Shown in pieces: positions 62,173 to 64,000 of a stretch of DNA of 64,000 nucleotides (positions are counted from its first letter, which is position 1; each line of letters starts with the position of its first letter). Where the stretch lies: contig NC_054703.1 of NCBI RefSeq assembly GCF_016097555.1, positions 7,778,435 through 7,842,434 of the forward strand, in the 5' to 3' direction. The notes under the pieces are model-generated. The model saw only the letters and a list, made by a program, of their open reading frames with translations, was not told where the DNA came from and searched no databases. The translations under genes were made by a program, and so were the position numbers. The DNA is from Gigantopelta aegis. Its lineage: Eukaryota > Mollusca > Gastropoda > Neomphalida > Peltospiridae.

Positions 62173-64000
62173 TTCAGTCATTCAGTGGAACTGCCGTGGG
62201 CTTAGGCCCAATTTTGATGAATTAAGTCTTTTAATTCAAAAACATAATCCTCTTGCAGTGTGTCTTCAGGAAACGTTCTTGAAGGACACTGATCATATTA
62301 CCATGAGAGGATTTAACCTCTATCATAAGTTTCATGAAACTGAAAATAGAGCATCTGGGGGTGTTTCCATTCTTGTTAATGAAAACATTCCTCAGAGTAT
62401 AGTAGCTTTAACTACAAATTTACAAGCTGTGGCTGTAAAGGTCACGGCTCATAAAACTATAACTCTGTGTTCAGTTTATTTACCTCCTCGAAACCATTTT
62501 AATTTTAATTCTAGAGATCTTCAAGATCTCATTAACCAGCTTCCTACTCCCTTTATTATTATGGGAGATTTTAATGGTCACCACACTTTGTGGGGATGCG
62601 AGGATATCAATATTAGAGGTAAACAATTGGAAGACTTAATTCTCAAAAACGACTTACTTTTATTTAATGATAAAAGTCGTACATATTTTCATTCTGCAAG
62701 TGGATCTTTCACTTCCATAGATTTAACTCTTTGTAGTCCATCACTTTTTCTTGATTTCTCCTGGAAAGTTGGTTCAGACCTTTGTGGTAGTGACCACTTT
62801 CCCATTATTTTGGAGAATGATGGACCACCATCACTTGAAAGGGTTCAAAGGTGGAAGTTGGCGAAGGCAAATTGGGGTCAGTTTCAGCATCTGTGCAGCA
62901 CTCGTCTGCAACAATTTGCCATTACTGATGCTGATGATCCCATGTCTTTGTTCACTTCCATCTTGAAGGACATTGCAGATGAAACTATTCCTAAGACTTC
63001 GGCAGTACCAAAGCGTTTCAGTAAACCATGGTTTAATGATACGTGCAAAAATGCATTCAAAGAGCGAAACAGGTTGCTTGAGCGGTTCAAACGTGAACCT
63101 ACAGCAGACAACCTGGATGCATTTCGTATTGCTAGGGCTAAGGCTCGCAGAGAGATTAGACAGAGTAAGAAAACATCTTGGAGAACTTTTGTCTCCAAGT
63201 TAAATTCACAAACATCAGTAAAATCTGTCTGGAATAGGATCCGTAAAATCAAAGGTAAAGAATCCAGTAATACAGTTCATCATTTGTCTGTCAATGATAC
63301 GGATGTCACGTCTCATCGTGACATTGCTAATGCATTGGCAGACAACTTTTCTCATAACTCATCTTCTGCTTTCAGTACAGATGCTTTTACATCTGTCAGA
63401 ACTAAAGCTGAAAAGCAGTCCATTAATTTTTCATCTGAAAATGCTGAAGTGTACAACATGCGTTTCTCTATGGAGGAATTGCAGGATGCTCTTCGTAGAG
63501 CCCATGATACTTCAGTAGGTCCAGATGAAATTCATTATCAGTTATTAAAACATTTACCTGAATCATCTTTGATGGTTCTTTTGAATATTTTTAATAACAT
63601 CTGGATTTCTGGTGACTTTCCTTCTGATTGGAGGAAAGCTATTATCATTCCTATTCCCAAGCCTGGTAAGGATCCAACCAATCCTACTAGTTATCGCCCT
63701 ATCGCTTTGACAAGTTGCATTTGTAAAACCATGGAACGCATGATCAATCGTAGACTTGTCTGGTATCTTGAATCTCACAAATTGCTCACTAACGTGCAAT
63801 GTGGGTTCAGATCTAGACGTAGCACGGTTGATCATCTTCTTAGATTTGAAACGTTTTGTAGGGAAGCTTTCATCCATAATCAGCACTTGGTTTCAGTGTT
63901 TTTTTTTGATTTGGAGAAAGCTTACGATACCACGTGGAAGTATGGGATTTTAAACGACCTCCATGGCATGGGCCTAAGAGGTCGACTTCCAGTTTTTATA
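62166..64000 (+). CDS. LINE copy D ORF2 (partial), endonuclease and start of RT
   Basis: ATG at 62166 opens 611 codons to the window edge without a stop. Endonuclease motifs: QWNCRGLRPNFDEL, VCLQETFLKD, IMGDFNGHHTLWG, DLTLCSPSLFL, GSDHFPI. RT motifs: DTSVGPDEIHYQLLKHLP, SYRPIALTSCICKTMERMIN, VQCGFRSRRSTVDHLL, then the motif A region VFFFDLEKAYD, which has one extra Phe compared with copy C (nine Ts instead of six). An insertion DAFTSVRT near 63379-63402 is absent from copy C. RNase H would lie beyond the window. Intact as far as seen. Confidence 0.9.

Larger units (their letters stand above)
60367..64000 (+). mobile_element. I-clade LINE copy D, runs off the window
   Basis: Starts with an intact HDV-like fold inside ORF2 of copy C. 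5' UTR of the A/D type (TCCCCTTTTGGGGCACC). ORF1 and the visible part of ORF2 are both open, so this is the best candidate for an active copy. Confidence 0.92.

Overview
The window looks like accessory (intergenic or intronic) DNA from a metazoan, most probably a mollusc and perhaps a gastropod. The organism is inferred from repeat content only: I-clade LINEs resembling nimbus-type elements of snails, tRNA-derived SINEs, CR1-like LINEs, Tigger/pogo and TTAA-flanked DNA elements, and very dense microsatellites. No intact ordinary host gene was recognised. Almost every long open frame belongs to a mobile element or to a repeated gene family.

Left part (1-26 kb): a pogo-like element with terminal inverted repeats (6-1408); small MITEs and a fold-back; two degraded minus-strand CR1-like LINEs (4.26-6.55 kb and 15.1-20 kb); a CR1-like fragment at 7.65-9.46 kb split by a 1.36 kb retroposon that has a tRNA-like SINE head and carries a proline-rich ORF (8004-9366); three TTAA-flanked MITEs; a cluster of nested SINEs; a 33-bp minisatellite at two loci; and a solo LTR (15345-16521) with a perfect 5-bp target duplication inside the second CR1-like LINE.

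Middle part (26-46 kb): a minus-strand I-superfamily LINE with both ORFs open (ORF2 26397-30413, ORF1 30458-31735); an array of three further copies of the proline-rich family (32.1, 34.8 and 38.2 kb), two of them tail to tail, all with the same +1 frame step between a short conserved N-terminal frame and the main frame; and a 3.37 kb Tigger element with an intact transposase (42530-45903).

Right part (46-64 kb): a frameshifted exon-like pseudogene; an unclassified DNA transposon with long inverted repeats, a TAA target duplication and a spliced-looking zinc-finger gene (48067-49531); a 67-bp minisatellite; and a stack of I-clade LINE copies B, C and D (53262-64000), related to copy A at 39293. 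All of these LINEs, and three short non-autonomous relatives, start with a ~72-nt sequence that folds as an HDV-like self-cleaving ribozyme (P1, P2, P3, P1.1, P4 and a J4/2 cytosine). P2 is rebuilt by covariation between subfamilies. The LINE 3' end, a stem-loop followed by GTTAAA, is shared with the tRNA-derived SINEs, which points to a LINE/SINE partnership.

Strongest candidates for undescribed biology: (1) the ribozyme-headed LINE family and its short derivatives made of little more than the ribozyme plus the LINE 3' end; (2) the multicopy proline-rich family with a conserved +1 frame step, one copy of which moved as a SINE-headed retroposon; (3) the TAA-flanked transposon with a zinc-finger gene.
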